Shown here: piece after piece, positions 8,558 through 16,712 of the stretch
Position numbering within the stretch: the stretch's first letter is position 1
Layout of the letters: each line of letters begins with the position of its first letter
Source of the DNA: Streptomyces venezuelae
Lineage (GTDB): Bacteria; Actinomycetota; Actinomycetes; Streptomycetales; Streptomycetaceae
Assembly: GCF_008642295.1 (NCBI RefSeq)
Contig: NZ_CP029190.1
Location: 5,377,501 to 5,441,500 of the forward strand
Length of the DNA: 64,000 bases
Direction of reading: 5' to 3'
Made by a program: the position numbers and the translations under genes
The notes under the pieces: generated by a model
What the model was told of the DNA's origin: nothing
Database searches by the model: none
The model's input: the letters and a program-made list of their open reading frames with translations, nothing else

Positions 8558-9387
8558 CCCGGCCGCCGTTCCGGCGCCGGGCCGCCGCGCTGCCGCCGAC
8601 CCTGGCCCTTTCCCTGGCCCTGCTGCTTGCGGCCTGTACCGCCGGTCCTCCGGAGCCCGGCCCGGACCCCGCTCCGCAGCCCGGCGGCGCCCGCTGGCAG
8701 CCCACCCCCGGCACCGCCTGGCAGTGGCAGCTCAGCGGCCGTCTCGACACCTCGGTCGACGTGCCCGTGTACGACGTCGACGGGTTCGACACGGGCAAGG
8801 AGCAGGTCCGCCGGCTGAAGGAGGACGGCCGCCGGGTCATCTGCTACCTCTCCACCGGCGCCTGGGAGGACTTCCGGCCGGACGCCGCAAAGTTCCCCGA
8901 GGAACTGCTCGGCCGCGGCAACGGCTGGGAGGGCGAGCGGTGGCTGGACATCCGCCGGACCGACCTCCTGGAGCCGCTGATGGCCGAGCGGATCGACATG
9001 TGCCGGGACAAGGGCTTCGACGCGGTGGAGCCGGACAACATGGACGGCTACCGCAACTCCACCGGCTTCCCGCTCACCGCCGCCGACCAGCTCCGCTACA
9101 ACCGGCTGATCGCCCGGCTGGCGCACGACCGGGGCCTTGCCGTCGGTCTCAAGAACGATCTCGACCAGATCCCCGAACTGGTCGGAGATTTCGATTTCGC
9201 CGTCAACGAGCAGTGCGCCGAGCACGGCGAGTGCGACCGGCTGACCCCGTTCATCGAGGCGGGGAAGGCGGTGTTCCACGCGGAGTACGAGGTCCCGGCC
9301 GCCCGGTTCTGCGAGACCTCCCGCCGGCTGCGGCTGAGCTCCCTGGAGAAGAAGTACGAGCTGGGGGCCTGGCGCAAGACCTGCTGA
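8554..9387 (+). CDS. Lipoprotein GH114 endo-alpha-1,4-galactosaminidase (Ega3-like)
   Basis: The 277-residue product has a lipoprotein signal with lipobox LAAC (Cys near 28), so it should sit on the outer face of the membrane. The remainder is a GH114 TIM barrel: WQWQLSG at the entry, ICYLSTGAWE (about 95-104), VEPDNMDGY (about 157-165), LKNDLDQI and VNEQC. Characterised GH114 enzymes such as Ega3 and PelA's hydrolase domain cut alpha-1,4 galactosamine polymers. It is translationally coupled to the GH135-like gene. Together they resemble the sph3/ega3 pair of the fungal cluster. Confidence 0.85.
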   Translation: MTRPPFRRRAAALPPTLALSLALLLAACTAGPPEPGPDPAPQPGGARWQPTPGTAWQWQLSGRLDTSVDVPVYDVDGFDTGKEQVRRLKEDGRRVICYLSTGAWEDFRPDAAKFPEELLGRGNGWEGERWLDIRRTDLLEPLMAERIDMCRDKGFDAVEPDNMDGYRNSTGFPLTAADQLRYNRLIARLAHDRGLAVGLKNDLDQIPELVGDFDFAVNEQCAEHGECDRLTPFIEAGKAVFHAEYEVPAARFCETSRRLRLSSLEKKYELGAWRKTC

Positions 9388-9389
9388 GG

Positions 9390-9419
9390 CCGTGTGACAG
9401 CGCCGGGAGCGTCACACGG
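9390..9419. terminator. Bidirectional hairpin between convergent genes
   Basis: Inverted repeat CCGTGTGAC (9390-9398) and GTCACACGG (9411-9419) lies between the GH114 stop and the end of the kinase gene, whose stop codon it includes. It probably ends transcription from both sides. Confidence 0.5.
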
Positions 9420-10668
9420 GCAGCACCACATGGACCCGGAAGCCGCCGCCGAACCGGGGCCCGGCATGACAGGAACCGCCGAGGGCGCCGGCCCGCTCCC
9501 GCATGCCGAGCAGGCCGTGGGTGCCGCCGGCGCGGCCGGCGTCCTCCGGGGCGGCGGCCGGCTCGCCGCCCCCGTCGTCGAGCACCGTGATCTCCACCGA
9601 GCTGCCCACCCGCACCACGCTGACCTCCGCCTTCGCATCGGGGCCGGCGTGCTTGCGGACGTTGGTCAGCGCCTCCTGGATCACCCGGTACACGGCCAGA
9701 TCCACCGCGGCAGGCAGCGGCCCCTCGGCCCCGGACGGCCGGTCGACGGCCACGGCCACCGCCACCGGCAGGCCGGCGTGCCGGAAGGTGTCCACGAGTT
9801 CGTCCAGCACGGCCAGCCCGGGCGCCGGCTCGGTCGGCGCCTCGGGGTCCCCGGACTGCCGCAGCAGTCCGACCGTGGCCCGGAGTTCGTTGAGCGCCGA
9901 GCGGCTGGCCTCCCGTACATGCGCAAGGGCCTCCTTCGCCTGGTCCGGCCGCTTGTCCATGACATGCGCGGCCACCCCCGCCTGCACATTGACGAGGGCG
10001 ATGTGGTGGGCCACCACATCGTGCAGGTCGCGGGCGATCCGCAGGCGCTCCTCGGCGACCCGCCGCCGGGCCTCCTCCTCCCGGGTCCGCTCGGCCCGCT
10101 CGGCCCGCTCCCGGATGGCGTCGACGAAGGCCCGCCGGCTGCGTACCGCATCACCGGCCGCCGCAGCCATGCCGGTCCAGGCGAAGATGCCGATGTTTTC
10201 CTGCGCGTACCAGGGCAGCGGGCCCGCCAGCATGGCCACCCCGGTCAGCCCGGTCATGGTGAGCAGGCCCACCCGCCAGGTGGTGGGCCGGTCGGTGGCC
10301 GCGGCCACCGTGTACAGGGCGACCACGGTGCAGATCGCGACCGGCGCCCGGGGCTCCATGGTGGCCAGTTCCACGAAGGCCAGCACGCTGGTGGCGGCGA
10401 GCACGGCGCGCGGGCGGCTCCGCCGCAGCACCAGCAGGGCCGAGCCGAGCACCATCAGGAGCAGCGAAGCGGAGTGCGGGGTGCGGGTGCCGAAGGTGGG
10501 GCCCTGCGGGCCGTGCGGGTCGGCGAAGGACATGACGATCATGCAGAGGAGCACGCCGAGCGCCAGCACGGCATCGGTCGCCAGGGGGTGCGCCCGCATC
10601 CAGTCGAGGGCGGAACCGAGCGGTCCGGTGCCCGTGCCGGAAGTTGGCCGGAGGGATGTCGTCGTCAC
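9412..10668 (-). CDS. Sensor histidine kinase (HisKA_3 type)
   Basis: The 418-residue product has four to six N-terminal membrane segments (about 30-170), a charged coiled linker (180-208), the HisKA_3 dimerisation box with phospho-acceptor IARDLHDVV (His216), and a HATPase domain with the N box near ALTNVRKHAG and a G-rich box in GGTHGLLGMRER. This is a NarL-class kinase that would phosphorylate a LuxR-type regulator. No regulator gene is adjacent; the nearest unpaired one begins at 21348. The GTG start lies four bases after the stop of the rhomboid-like gene, so it is the last gene of a leftward operon. Confidence 0.85.
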   Translation of the reverse strand: MTTTSLRPTSGTGTGPLGSALDWMRAHPLATDAVLALGVLLCMIVMSFADPHGPQGPTFGTRTPHSASLLLMVLGSALLVLRRSRPRAVLAATSVLAFVELATMEPRAPVAICTVVALYTVAAATDRPTTWRVGLLTMTGLTGVAMLAGPLPWYAQENIGIFAWTGMAAAAGDAVRSRRAFVDAIRERAERAERTREEEARRRVAEERLRIARDLHDVVAHHIALVNVQAGVAAHVMDKRPDQAKEALAHVREASRSALNELRATVGLLRQSGDPEAPTEPAPGLAVLDELVDTFRHAGLPVAVAVAVDRPSGAEGPLPAAVDLAVYRVIQEALTNVRKHAGPDAKAEVSVVRVGSSVEITVLDDGGGEPAAAPEDAGRAGGTHGLLGMRERAGALGGSCHAGPRFGGGFRVHVVLPV

Positions 10669-10672
10669 CCGG

Positions 10673-11386
10673 CTACGGTACGGGCGGCGGGGGCCCCGGG
10701 CCCAGCGGGGTGCGGGACCGCTCCGGGCCCCAGAGCGTGCGGACCGCGATGAGCAGTGCCACCGCGGCGATCGCCGCCAGGTGCTCCTTCCCGGCGAGGT
10801 TGTCCTTGACCGTCAGCTCCACGATCATCCCCAGCACCACCAGCCCCGCGGTGAGGTACGCCCCGTAGCACCAGCAGACGTACACGGCCAGGCCGACCAC
10901 CGCCGCCGAGGGCCCGGTGTCGTTGACCAGCCGGTCGGAGTCGGGCAGGCCCAGCGGATGCTCCGGTCCGAGCGCCAGCCCGATCCGGGCGTACATGGTC
11001 CCGGCGAGCGTGGCGAGGTAGCCGATCAGCAGGGTCCGCCACCAGCCGATGCAGATCTCCGAGATCCCGAAGACCAGCAGCATCTGGGCCAGCGCCCCCC
11101 AGACGGGCAGGTCCAGGGCGGGTACGAACAGGGAGAGCGGGGTCCGCAGCAGGGCCGGCCACAGCGGGTCGGTGGCCTTGACCGAGCCCAGGTTCTGGAC
11201 GACCTGGTAGCCCCACGGCTGGTTCTGGACGACCTGGAAGACGGCGGTCAGGCAGACGGCGCCGAGGGTCATCGGCACCGCCCGCCAGCGCCGCCGGACG
11301 AGCCCGTCGCGGACCGTCCGGTACAGCGGCCCCCATTCCCGGCGGGCGAACCGCTCCACCGGGCCCGCGCTCCGCGTCGCCGTCAA
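10673..11386 (-). CDS. Rhomboid-like membrane protein
   Basis: The 237-residue product has about six hydrophobic helices. VNDTGPSAAVVG resembles the rhomboid GxSG serine loop but reads GPSA, and a histidine occurs in a later segment (GKEHLAA). It may be a degenerate or specialised rhomboid. The best start is a TTG at 11386 whose TTGA overlaps the stop of the upstream LPG-synthase-like gene. The frame is open further upstream only inside that gene. Tight coupling to the lipid-modification gene and the kinase suggests one envelope-related unit. Function unproven. Confidence 0.65.
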   Translation of the reverse strand: MTATRSAGPVERFARREWGPLYRTVRDGLVRRRWRAVPMTLGAVCLTAVFQVVQNQPWGYQVVQNLGSVKATDPLWPALLRTPLSLFVPALDLPVWGALAQMLLVFGISEICIGWWRTLLIGYLATLAGTMYARIGLALGPEHPLGLPDSDRLVNDTGPSAAVVGLAVYVCWCYGAYLTAGLVVLGMIVELTVKDNLAGKEHLAAIAAVALLIAVRTLWGPERSRTPLGPGPPPPVP

Positions 11387-13194
11387 CGCATCGTCTCCAG
11401 GTGTCTGCGGTGCAGCCACTTCGGCAGGCCCGGAGCCTCCAGGAAGCCCTCGGCCCGGCCGGCCGCGATACCGATCCGCAGCAGGTCGGAACTCTTCTCG
11501 AAGAGCATGAACCGCGGTTCCCAGATCGGCCGGTATTTGGCGTTGGCCCGGTAGAGGGACTCGATCTGCCACCAGCGGGAGAAGAAGCTCAGCAAGGAAC
11601 GCCACAGGCGCAGCACCGGACCCGCGCCGAGCCGGGAGCCCCGCTCGAAGACCGACCGGAACATCGCGAAGTTCAGCGAGACCTGGGTGACCCCGATCTC
11701 CCGGGACCGCTCCAGGAGTTCGATCACCATGAACTCCATCAGGCCGTTCTCGGAGTCCCGGTCACGGCGCATCAGGTCGAGGGAGAGCCCCTTGGGGCCC
11801 CACGGCACGAAGGAGAGCAGGGCGCGCAGTTCGCCCTGGCCGTCGGTGCACTCCAGCATCACGCACTGACCGTCGGCGGGATCGCCCAGCCGGCCCAGCG
11901 CCATGGAGAACCCCCGCTCGGTGGCCCCGTCGCGCCAGTCGTCGGCGCGGCGCAGCAGCTCCTCCATCTCCGCGGCCGGGATGTCGGCGTGCCGCCGGAT
12001 CCGTACGGTGTACCCGGCCCGCTTCACCCGGTTGTAGGCCTGCCGTACGGTCCGCATGGCGCGGCCCTCCAGGGTGAACTCGGCGGTCTCGACGATGGCT
12101 TCGTCACCGAGTTCGAGGGCGTCCAGGCCGTGCCGGGCGTAGATCGTGCCGGCCTCCTCGCTCGCCCCCATCACCGCCGGTACCCAGCCGTGCTCGCGGG
12201 CCTCGGCCAGCCAGGGCTCGATGGCGCCGGGCCAGGCCTCCGGGTCGCCGATGGGGTCGCCGGAGGCGAGCGAGACACCGCCGACCACCCGGTAGGTCAC
12301 GGCGGCCTTCCCGGTGGGGGACCAGATGACGCTCTTCTCGCGGCGCAGCGCGAAATAGCCCAGCGAGTCGCGGTCGCCCTGCCGGGCGAGCAGGGCGCGC
12401 AGCCGCTCCTCGTCCTGCTCGGTGAGCGGGTCGACGGCCCGGCGGGACCGGAACGCGGCCAGCAGCACGGCGAGCAGCAGCAGGAAGGACATCACGTTGA
12501 TGGCCACGTCCACCCAGCCGGGGGTGGTGATGTCCGGGTAGCCGGAGTCGTCGGCGGCGAGCGTGACCAGCCGCATCACCCCGTACCGCCAGCGGGCCGG
12601 GAAGGAGGCCGTCGCATGGTCGGGGGCGGTGTTGGTGGCGCCCACCAGCAGGGCCGCGACCAGGGAGGTGACGAGCAGTCCGACGGCGGCCACCGCCCCG
12701 GCCAGCTTCGGGTTGGACCGGTCGCCCTTGGCGTAGAACTCGCGGCGGCCCAGCAGCAGGGCGGCGACGAACGCGGCGGTGAGCACCAGCGACACCCAGT
12801 TCTGGACGTGGCTGCGGATCTCCGGGTAGCCGGGGGTGCAGAAGGCGGCGAGGAACAGGGCCAGCAGCACGCCGCCGAGCACCAGGTTCAGGATCCAGGC
12901 GGCCCGTTTGCGGCGGCCCATGGTGACGGCGAGCAGCAGCGAGAACAGCCCGGAACCGAAGCCCGCGGTGAGCAGGTAGGGGGTGTACAGGTCGGCGGTG
13001 TTGTGGGCGCGCAGATCCTGGCCGAGCGAAACCCACACCGCGCTCAGGACGTTGACGAAGGTGACGGCGCGCAGGTACCAGACCGCGAACGCGGCGCTCC
13101 GGCGCGACCGCGTGGTCCCCCTGCTCTCGGTACCGCCCTCCGGACTCCGGCCGGCTCCCCGGTCGTTCCTCCGGACGGTTTCTGTGCTGGTCAA
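11383..13194 (-). CDS. mprF-like: Phosphatidylglycerol lysyltransferase-like membrane protein (DUF2156)
   Basis: About 603 residues. Six to seven transmembrane helices occupy the first ~230 residues. A C-terminal cytosolic GNAT-fold domain of the LPG synthase C-terminal family follows, recognisable in SLGYFALRREKSVIWSPTG, YRVVGGVSLASGDPIGD and FVPWGPKGLSLDLMRRD. Members transfer amino acids from aminoacyl-tRNA to phosphatidylglycerol and flip the product, lowering surface negative charge. I prefer the TTG at 13194, preceded by GGGAGAGG, over an ATG five codons upstream with no ribosome-binding site. It overlaps the rhomboid-like gene by four bases. Confidence 0.82.
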   Translation of the reverse strand: MTSTETVRRNDRGAGRSPEGGTESRGTTRSRRSAAFAVWYLRAVTFVNVLSAVWVSLGQDLRAHNTADLYTPYLLTAGFGSGLFSLLLAVTMGRRKRAAWILNLVLGGVLLALFLAAFCTPGYPEIRSHVQNWVSLVLTAAFVAALLLGRREFYAKGDRSNPKLAGAVAAVGLLVTSLVAALLVGATNTAPDHATASFPARWRYGVMRLVTLAADDSGYPDITTPGWVDVAINVMSFLLLLAVLLAAFRSRRAVDPLTEQDEERLRALLARQGDRDSLGYFALRREKSVIWSPTGKAAVTYRVVGGVSLASGDPIGDPEAWPGAIEPWLAEAREHGWVPAVMGASEEAGTIYARHGLDALELGDEAIVETAEFTLEGRAMRTVRQAYNRVKRAGYTVRIRRHADIPAAEMEELLRRADDWRDGATERGFSMALGRLGDPADGQCVMLECTDGQGELRALLSFVPWGPKGLSLDLMRRDRDSENGLMEFMVIELLERSREIGVTQVSLNFAMFRSVFERGSRLGAGPVLRLWRSLLSFFSRWWQIESLYRANAKYRPIWEPRFMLFEKSSDLLRIGIAAGRAEGFLEAPGLPKWLHRRHLETMR

Positions 13195-13288
13195 AAGGAC
13201 CTCTCCCATGAAAAGCGATCATATGGGGCATCGCATTCCATGCGGAGTCAGGGAACGGCGGCCCGGTCGAGGCCGCCGTCCCCGCAGC

Positions 13289-14362
13289 TCACCCAGCCGT
13301 ATCCGGCCCGTCCTGCCCCGGTCGCTCGGGAAGCTCCGCCGCGAGTGCGGCAGCGGCCTGGACGAGGGGAAGTGCCAGCAATGCCCCGGTTCCTTCCCCC
13401 ACAGTGACGCCGTGGTCGAGCACCGGGTTGAGTGCCATCCGGTCCAGCGCCTTCGCCTGGCCCGGCTCACCGCTCGCCTGGCCCGCCAGCCACCAGTCCG
13501 GCGCCCGGAACGCGGCCCGCTGCGCGACCAGTGCGCACGCGGCCGACACCACCCCGTCGAGGATCACCGGCGTACGGCGCACCGCGCACTGGAGCAGGAA
13601 GCCGGTGATCGCGGCCAGATCGGCGCCACCGACCGCCGCGAGCAGCTCCACCTGATCGCCCAGCACCGGCCGGGCCCGGCGCAGTGCGTCCCGGATCGCC
13701 GCGCACTTGCGCATCCAGGTCAGGTCGTCGATGGGGGAGCCGCCCCGCCCGGTGACCACCGAGGCATCGGTCCCGCACAGCGCCGCGACCAGGGTCGCGG
13801 CGACCGTCGTCCCGCCGACGCTCAGATCGCCGAGGACGACGAGGTCCGTTCCCGAGTCGGCCTCCTCGTCGGCGATCCGCATGCCCAGCCGCAGCGCCGC
13901 CTCGGCCTCGGCCACCGTGAGGGCGTTCTCGATGTCGATGCGCCCGCTGCCGCGCCGCACCCGGTGCCGTACGACCTCCTCGGGCAGCAGCCCGGGATCG
14001 CAGTCCAGCCCCGCATCCACCACCCGTACGCCGGCACCGAACCGGCCGGCCAGGATCGACACCGGGCTGCGCCCGTCCAGCACGGCGCGGACGAGATCGT
14101 GCGCCCCGCCCGCGGGACGCGCCGAGACACCCAGGTCCGCCACCCCGTGGTCACCGGCGAACAGCAGCACCCTGGCCCGCTCGACCGGCCGGACCGGTAC
14201 GCAACCCTGCGCGGCGGCCAGCCAGTCGGCCAGTTCGTCCAGCCGGCCCAGGGCGCCGGGCGGCACGGCCAGGCGCTCACGGCGGTCCTCGGCGTCACGC
14301 CGGACGCCCCCGTCGGGGCGCTCGATCAGATCGGAGAAGTCGTCGAGATTCAGCGTGGTCAT
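13289..14362 (-). CDS. cobT: Nicotinate-nucleotide--dimethylbenzimidazole phosphoribosyltransferase
   Basis: Makes alpha-ribazole phosphate for the lower ligand of cobalamin. The 357-residue length is typical. Recognisable blocks are PPGALGRLDELADWLAA near the N-terminus, LLFAGDHGVADLGVSA, the glycine-rich GDLSVGGTTVAATL, and the C-terminal VGEGTGALLALPL, which holds the general-base glutamate. The ATG at 14362 is chosen because the open frame upstream is Arg/Gly-rich and unlike the family. It lies 59 bases after the CobU gene in the same direction, so the two nucleotide-loop assembly enzymes are likely co-transcribed. CobS is separate at 20295. Confidence 0.92.
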   Translation of the reverse strand: MTTLNLDDFSDLIERPDGGVRRDAEDRRERLAVPPGALGRLDELADWLAAAQGCVPVRPVERARVLLFAGDHGVADLGVSARPAGGAHDLVRAVLDGRSPVSILAGRFGAGVRVVDAGLDCDPGLLPEEVVRHRVRRGSGRIDIENALTVAEAEAALRLGMRIADEEADSGTDLVVLGDLSVGGTTVAATLVAALCGTDASVVTGRGGSPIDDLTWMRKCAAIRDALRRARPVLGDQVELLAAVGGADLAAITGFLLQCAVRRTPVILDGVVSAACALVAQRAAFRAPDWWLAGQASGEPGQAKALDRMALNPVLDHGVTVGEGTGALLALPLVQAAAALAAELPERPGQDGPDTAG

Positions 14363-14421
14363 TTCCCGAACAGTACAGGCGGTGAGGCCCTGCCCAAGCC
14401 CGCAGCCGAGGCCCCCGGACG

Positions 14422-15618
14422 CTACTCCTTGAGGATGACGGCCTGCCCGGCGACCACCAGCAGCACGTGCTCGCACTCACCGCCCACGGCCGCGTTCAGC
14501 TTGCCCAGTTCGTCCCGGAACCGCCGCCCGGCGGGCGTCGCGGGCACCACGCCGGAACCGACCTCGTTGCTCACCACCACCACGGTCCGGCGGGTCGCCC
14601 GCACCGCCGCCACCAGTTCCGCGATCCGCTCCCGCAGCCGCCTCTGCCCGCCGTTCGCCCAGGTCTCCTCGTCCCAGGCGCCCACCCGGTCCATGGCGTC
14701 CGTCAGCCACAGCGCCAGGCAGTCGATCAGCAGCGGCGGCCCCTCCTGCGCGAGCAGCGGCGCCAGGTCGCAGGTCTCCAGCGTCCGCCAGGAGCCCGGC
14801 CGCCGCTCGCGGTGCAGCGAAACCCGCGCCGCCCAGTCCGCATCGCCCTCCCGGGTGCCGCCGGTGGCCACGTACTGCACCTCGGGGAACGCGCCCAGCC
14901 GCTGTTCCGCCTCCACCGACTTCCCGGACCGGGCCCCGCCCAGCACCAGGGTCCGCCGGGGCAGGTCCGGGACCGCGTGGTACTCGCCGACGATCAGGGT
15001 GGCCCCGTCCGGCACGGCCCGGGCACCGGCCGCGGCGCAGCGCCGGTCCAGCTCGGCGCCCGGCGGGGTGTCGTGGTCGATGTGCACGGCGATCACATCG
15101 GTGGCCGGTCCGACCGCGCCGGAGGCCCGCAGCCGGGCCAGCGCATCGGGCCGGCCGAGCACGTCGGCGACCACCATGTCGTACGGCCGTACGGCGCTCT
15201 CCCCGGCCGGGGAGCCGCCGGGCGGCAGGTACAGCAACCGGTCCCCGTCCGGCCCGGTCACCTCGTATCCGGTACCCGGCGCGTCCATCGGCACCGCCCG
15301 CACCCGGTGCCCGCTGATCACCGACAGCTCCCGCCCGTCCGGCACCCGCCCGGCGGTGGGCAGCCCGGGCGGCAGCTCGACGGCCGGCCCGTCGTGAGGA
15401 TGGGTGAGCAGCACCTGGCGCACCCCGGCCAGCGAATGCCCGGCCCGGGCGGCGGCCAGCACGGCCCCGGGGGTCAGATCGAGCAGCAGCGCACCGTCCA
15501 CGAGCACGGCGGTCGCCGCCCGCGCCCGGCCGCCGACGGAAACGGCACAGGCGGCGCAGGGACACCCGGGGCGGGGCAGTCCTTCGGGTGTGCCGGTGCC
15601 GAGCAGAGTCAGTTCCAC
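14422..15618 (-). CDS. cobU: Metallo-beta-lactamase-like domain fused to CobU kinase/guanylyltransferase
   Basis: The 398-residue product has two parts. Residues 1-215 resemble the metallo-beta-lactamase fold: LLGTGTPEGLPRPGC at the N-terminus, a degenerate metal box LTHPHDGPA, and AVHIDHDTPPG. The C-terminal ~175 residues are CobU: P-loop GGARSGKS (about 225-232), VATGGTREGDADWAARV, the nucleotide-accepting His region SLHRERRPGSW, LLIDCLALWLTD and VVVVSNEVGSGVVP. CobU phosphorylates and guanylylates adenosylcobinamide. The GTG start has GGGAGGA upstream. The role of the front domain is unknown; phosphodiesterase activity in corrinoid salvage is conceivable. Confidence 0.88.
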   Translation of the reverse strand: MELTLLGTGTPEGLPRPGCPCAACAVSVGGRARAATAVLVDGALLLDLTPGAVLAAARAGHSLAGVRQVLLTHPHDGPAVELPPGLPTAGRVPDGRELSVISGHRVRAVPMDAPGTGYEVTGPDGDRLLYLPPGGSPAGESAVRPYDMVVADVLGRPDALARLRASGAVGPATDVIAVHIDHDTPPGAELDRRCAAAGARAVPDGATLIVGEYHAVPDLPRRTLVLGGARSGKSVEAEQRLGAFPEVQYVATGGTREGDADWAARVSLHRERRPGSWRTLETCDLAPLLAQEGPPLLIDCLALWLTDAMDRVGAWDEETWANGGQRRLRERIAELVAAVRATRRTVVVVSNEVGSGVVPATPAGRRFRDELGKLNAAVGGECEHVLLVVAGQAVILKE

Positions 15619-15701
15619 AAGGAAGATCCTCCCGTGTCCCCGCGGGTGGTGCTCGCCCGGCTAGTCTGCGGGCAGACAGCGGACGAGCAACGGAGGCGGA
15701 C

Positions 15702-15914
15702 ATGGCGTGGACGTGGCGGTTCGAGACGGCGGACGGCACGCAGGCGGCGCCGGCGGTGGAACCCGAGGAGTTCACCACGCAGGGTGACGCGGAGTCCTGG
15801 ATCGGCGAGTACTGGAAGGACCTGCTGGAGGGCGGCGCGGAACGAGTCCGCCTGTCGGACGACAACGGCACGGAAATCTACGCGATGAGCTTGCGCGAAG
15901 CCCTGGACGCGTAG
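15702..15914 (+). CDS. Small conserved-type protein, function unknown
   Basis: 70 residues, acidic, with three tryptophans in WTWRFE and WIGEYWKDLLEGG. It has no cysteine pattern, signal peptide or membrane segment. The ATG is preceded by CGGAGG at ideal spacing, and codon third positions are strongly GC, so I take it as real. It stands alone between the divergent CobU gene and the repeat block. I do not recognise the family. Confidence 0.75.
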   Translation: MAWTWRFETADGTQAAPAVEPEEFTTQGDAESWIGEYWKDLLEGGAERVRLSDDNGTEIYAMSLREALDA

Positions 15915-15959
15915 CGCGCCTCCGCGGTACCCCGGGGCTTCGCCCTGCGGGTACGGGCG

Positions 15960-16490
15960 CCGGTGCCCGGCGGCGTTCGGGGCGGCGCCGCAGTGCCGGC
16001 GGGGTTCGGGGCGCAGCCCCGGGTTCGGGGTACGGGGGCGGAGCCCCGCGGGTGCGGGCGGCGCCGCAGCACCGGCGGGGGTTCGGGGCGCAGCCCCGGA
16101 AGCGGGGTCCGGGGCGAGGCCCCGGCGGGGTTCGCGGCGGTGCCCCGCGTGTTCGAGCGGGAGCCGCAGCACCGGCGCTGTACGGGGCGGAGCCCCGAGG
16201 GTGCGGGCGGTGCCGCCGCACCGGCGGGTTCGGGGCTGAGCCCCGGGTACGACGGGTCACGGGGCGGGGCCCCGAGGGTGCGGGCGGTGCCGCAGCACCG
16301 GCTGGGTACGGGCCAGAGCCCCAGGGGGTTCGGGGTACGGGGGCGCAGCCCCGCGGGTGCGGGCGGTGCCGCAGCGCCGGCGGGGTTCGGGGTACCGGGG
16401 CGCAGCCCCAGGAGCGGGGTCCGGGGCCGCAGGCCTCGGTTTCGGGAAGGGGCGGGGTGGGGAAATGCCCCGCGCAGCGGAACCCCCACC
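15960..16490. repeat. Imperfect tandem repeat block, period about 77 bp
   Basis: The core GCCGCAGCACCGGC, exact or nearly so, recurs at 15987, 16063, 16163, 16212, 16289 and 16368. That gives six units with a basic step of 76-79 bp, one longer and one shorter. Between cores are small hairpins of the form GGGGCGCAGCCCC. Open frames run through the block in several phases, but none shows gene-like composition or a ribosome-binding site. The last ~90 bases match, inverted, the left arm of the element at 7721. Confidence 0.75.
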
Positions 16491-16712
16491 GCCGCTCGGC
16501 CACACAGCCACCCCCGGCCGGAGCCCGGCCACGGCACGAACCGCCCCCGGGACCCAGCCGACCGCAAGGCCGAGCCGCCTCCGGGGCTCAGCCGGGCACG
16601 GGGCCGGCCGCCAGGCCCAGCCGGCCGCACGGCCGAGCCGGGCGCAAAGCCGAGCCAGGCCCAGCCGAGCGCCGGGCCAGCCCGCAGCCCAAGCCAACCC
16701 CGAGCGGAGCTC
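16491..16712. other. Non-coding GC-rich stretch with a short degenerate motif
   Basis: This stretch consists largely of variants of GGCCGAGCCG and GGCCCAGCCG between the tandem block and the methyltransferase stop. No gene, terminator or clear secondary structure is apparent beyond the short repeats. Confidence 0.45.

Noticed and set aside
15619..15701. Cobalamin riboswitch upstream of the cob genes
   Set aside because: The gap is only 83 bases, and no B12-box sequence is visible there or before cobS.
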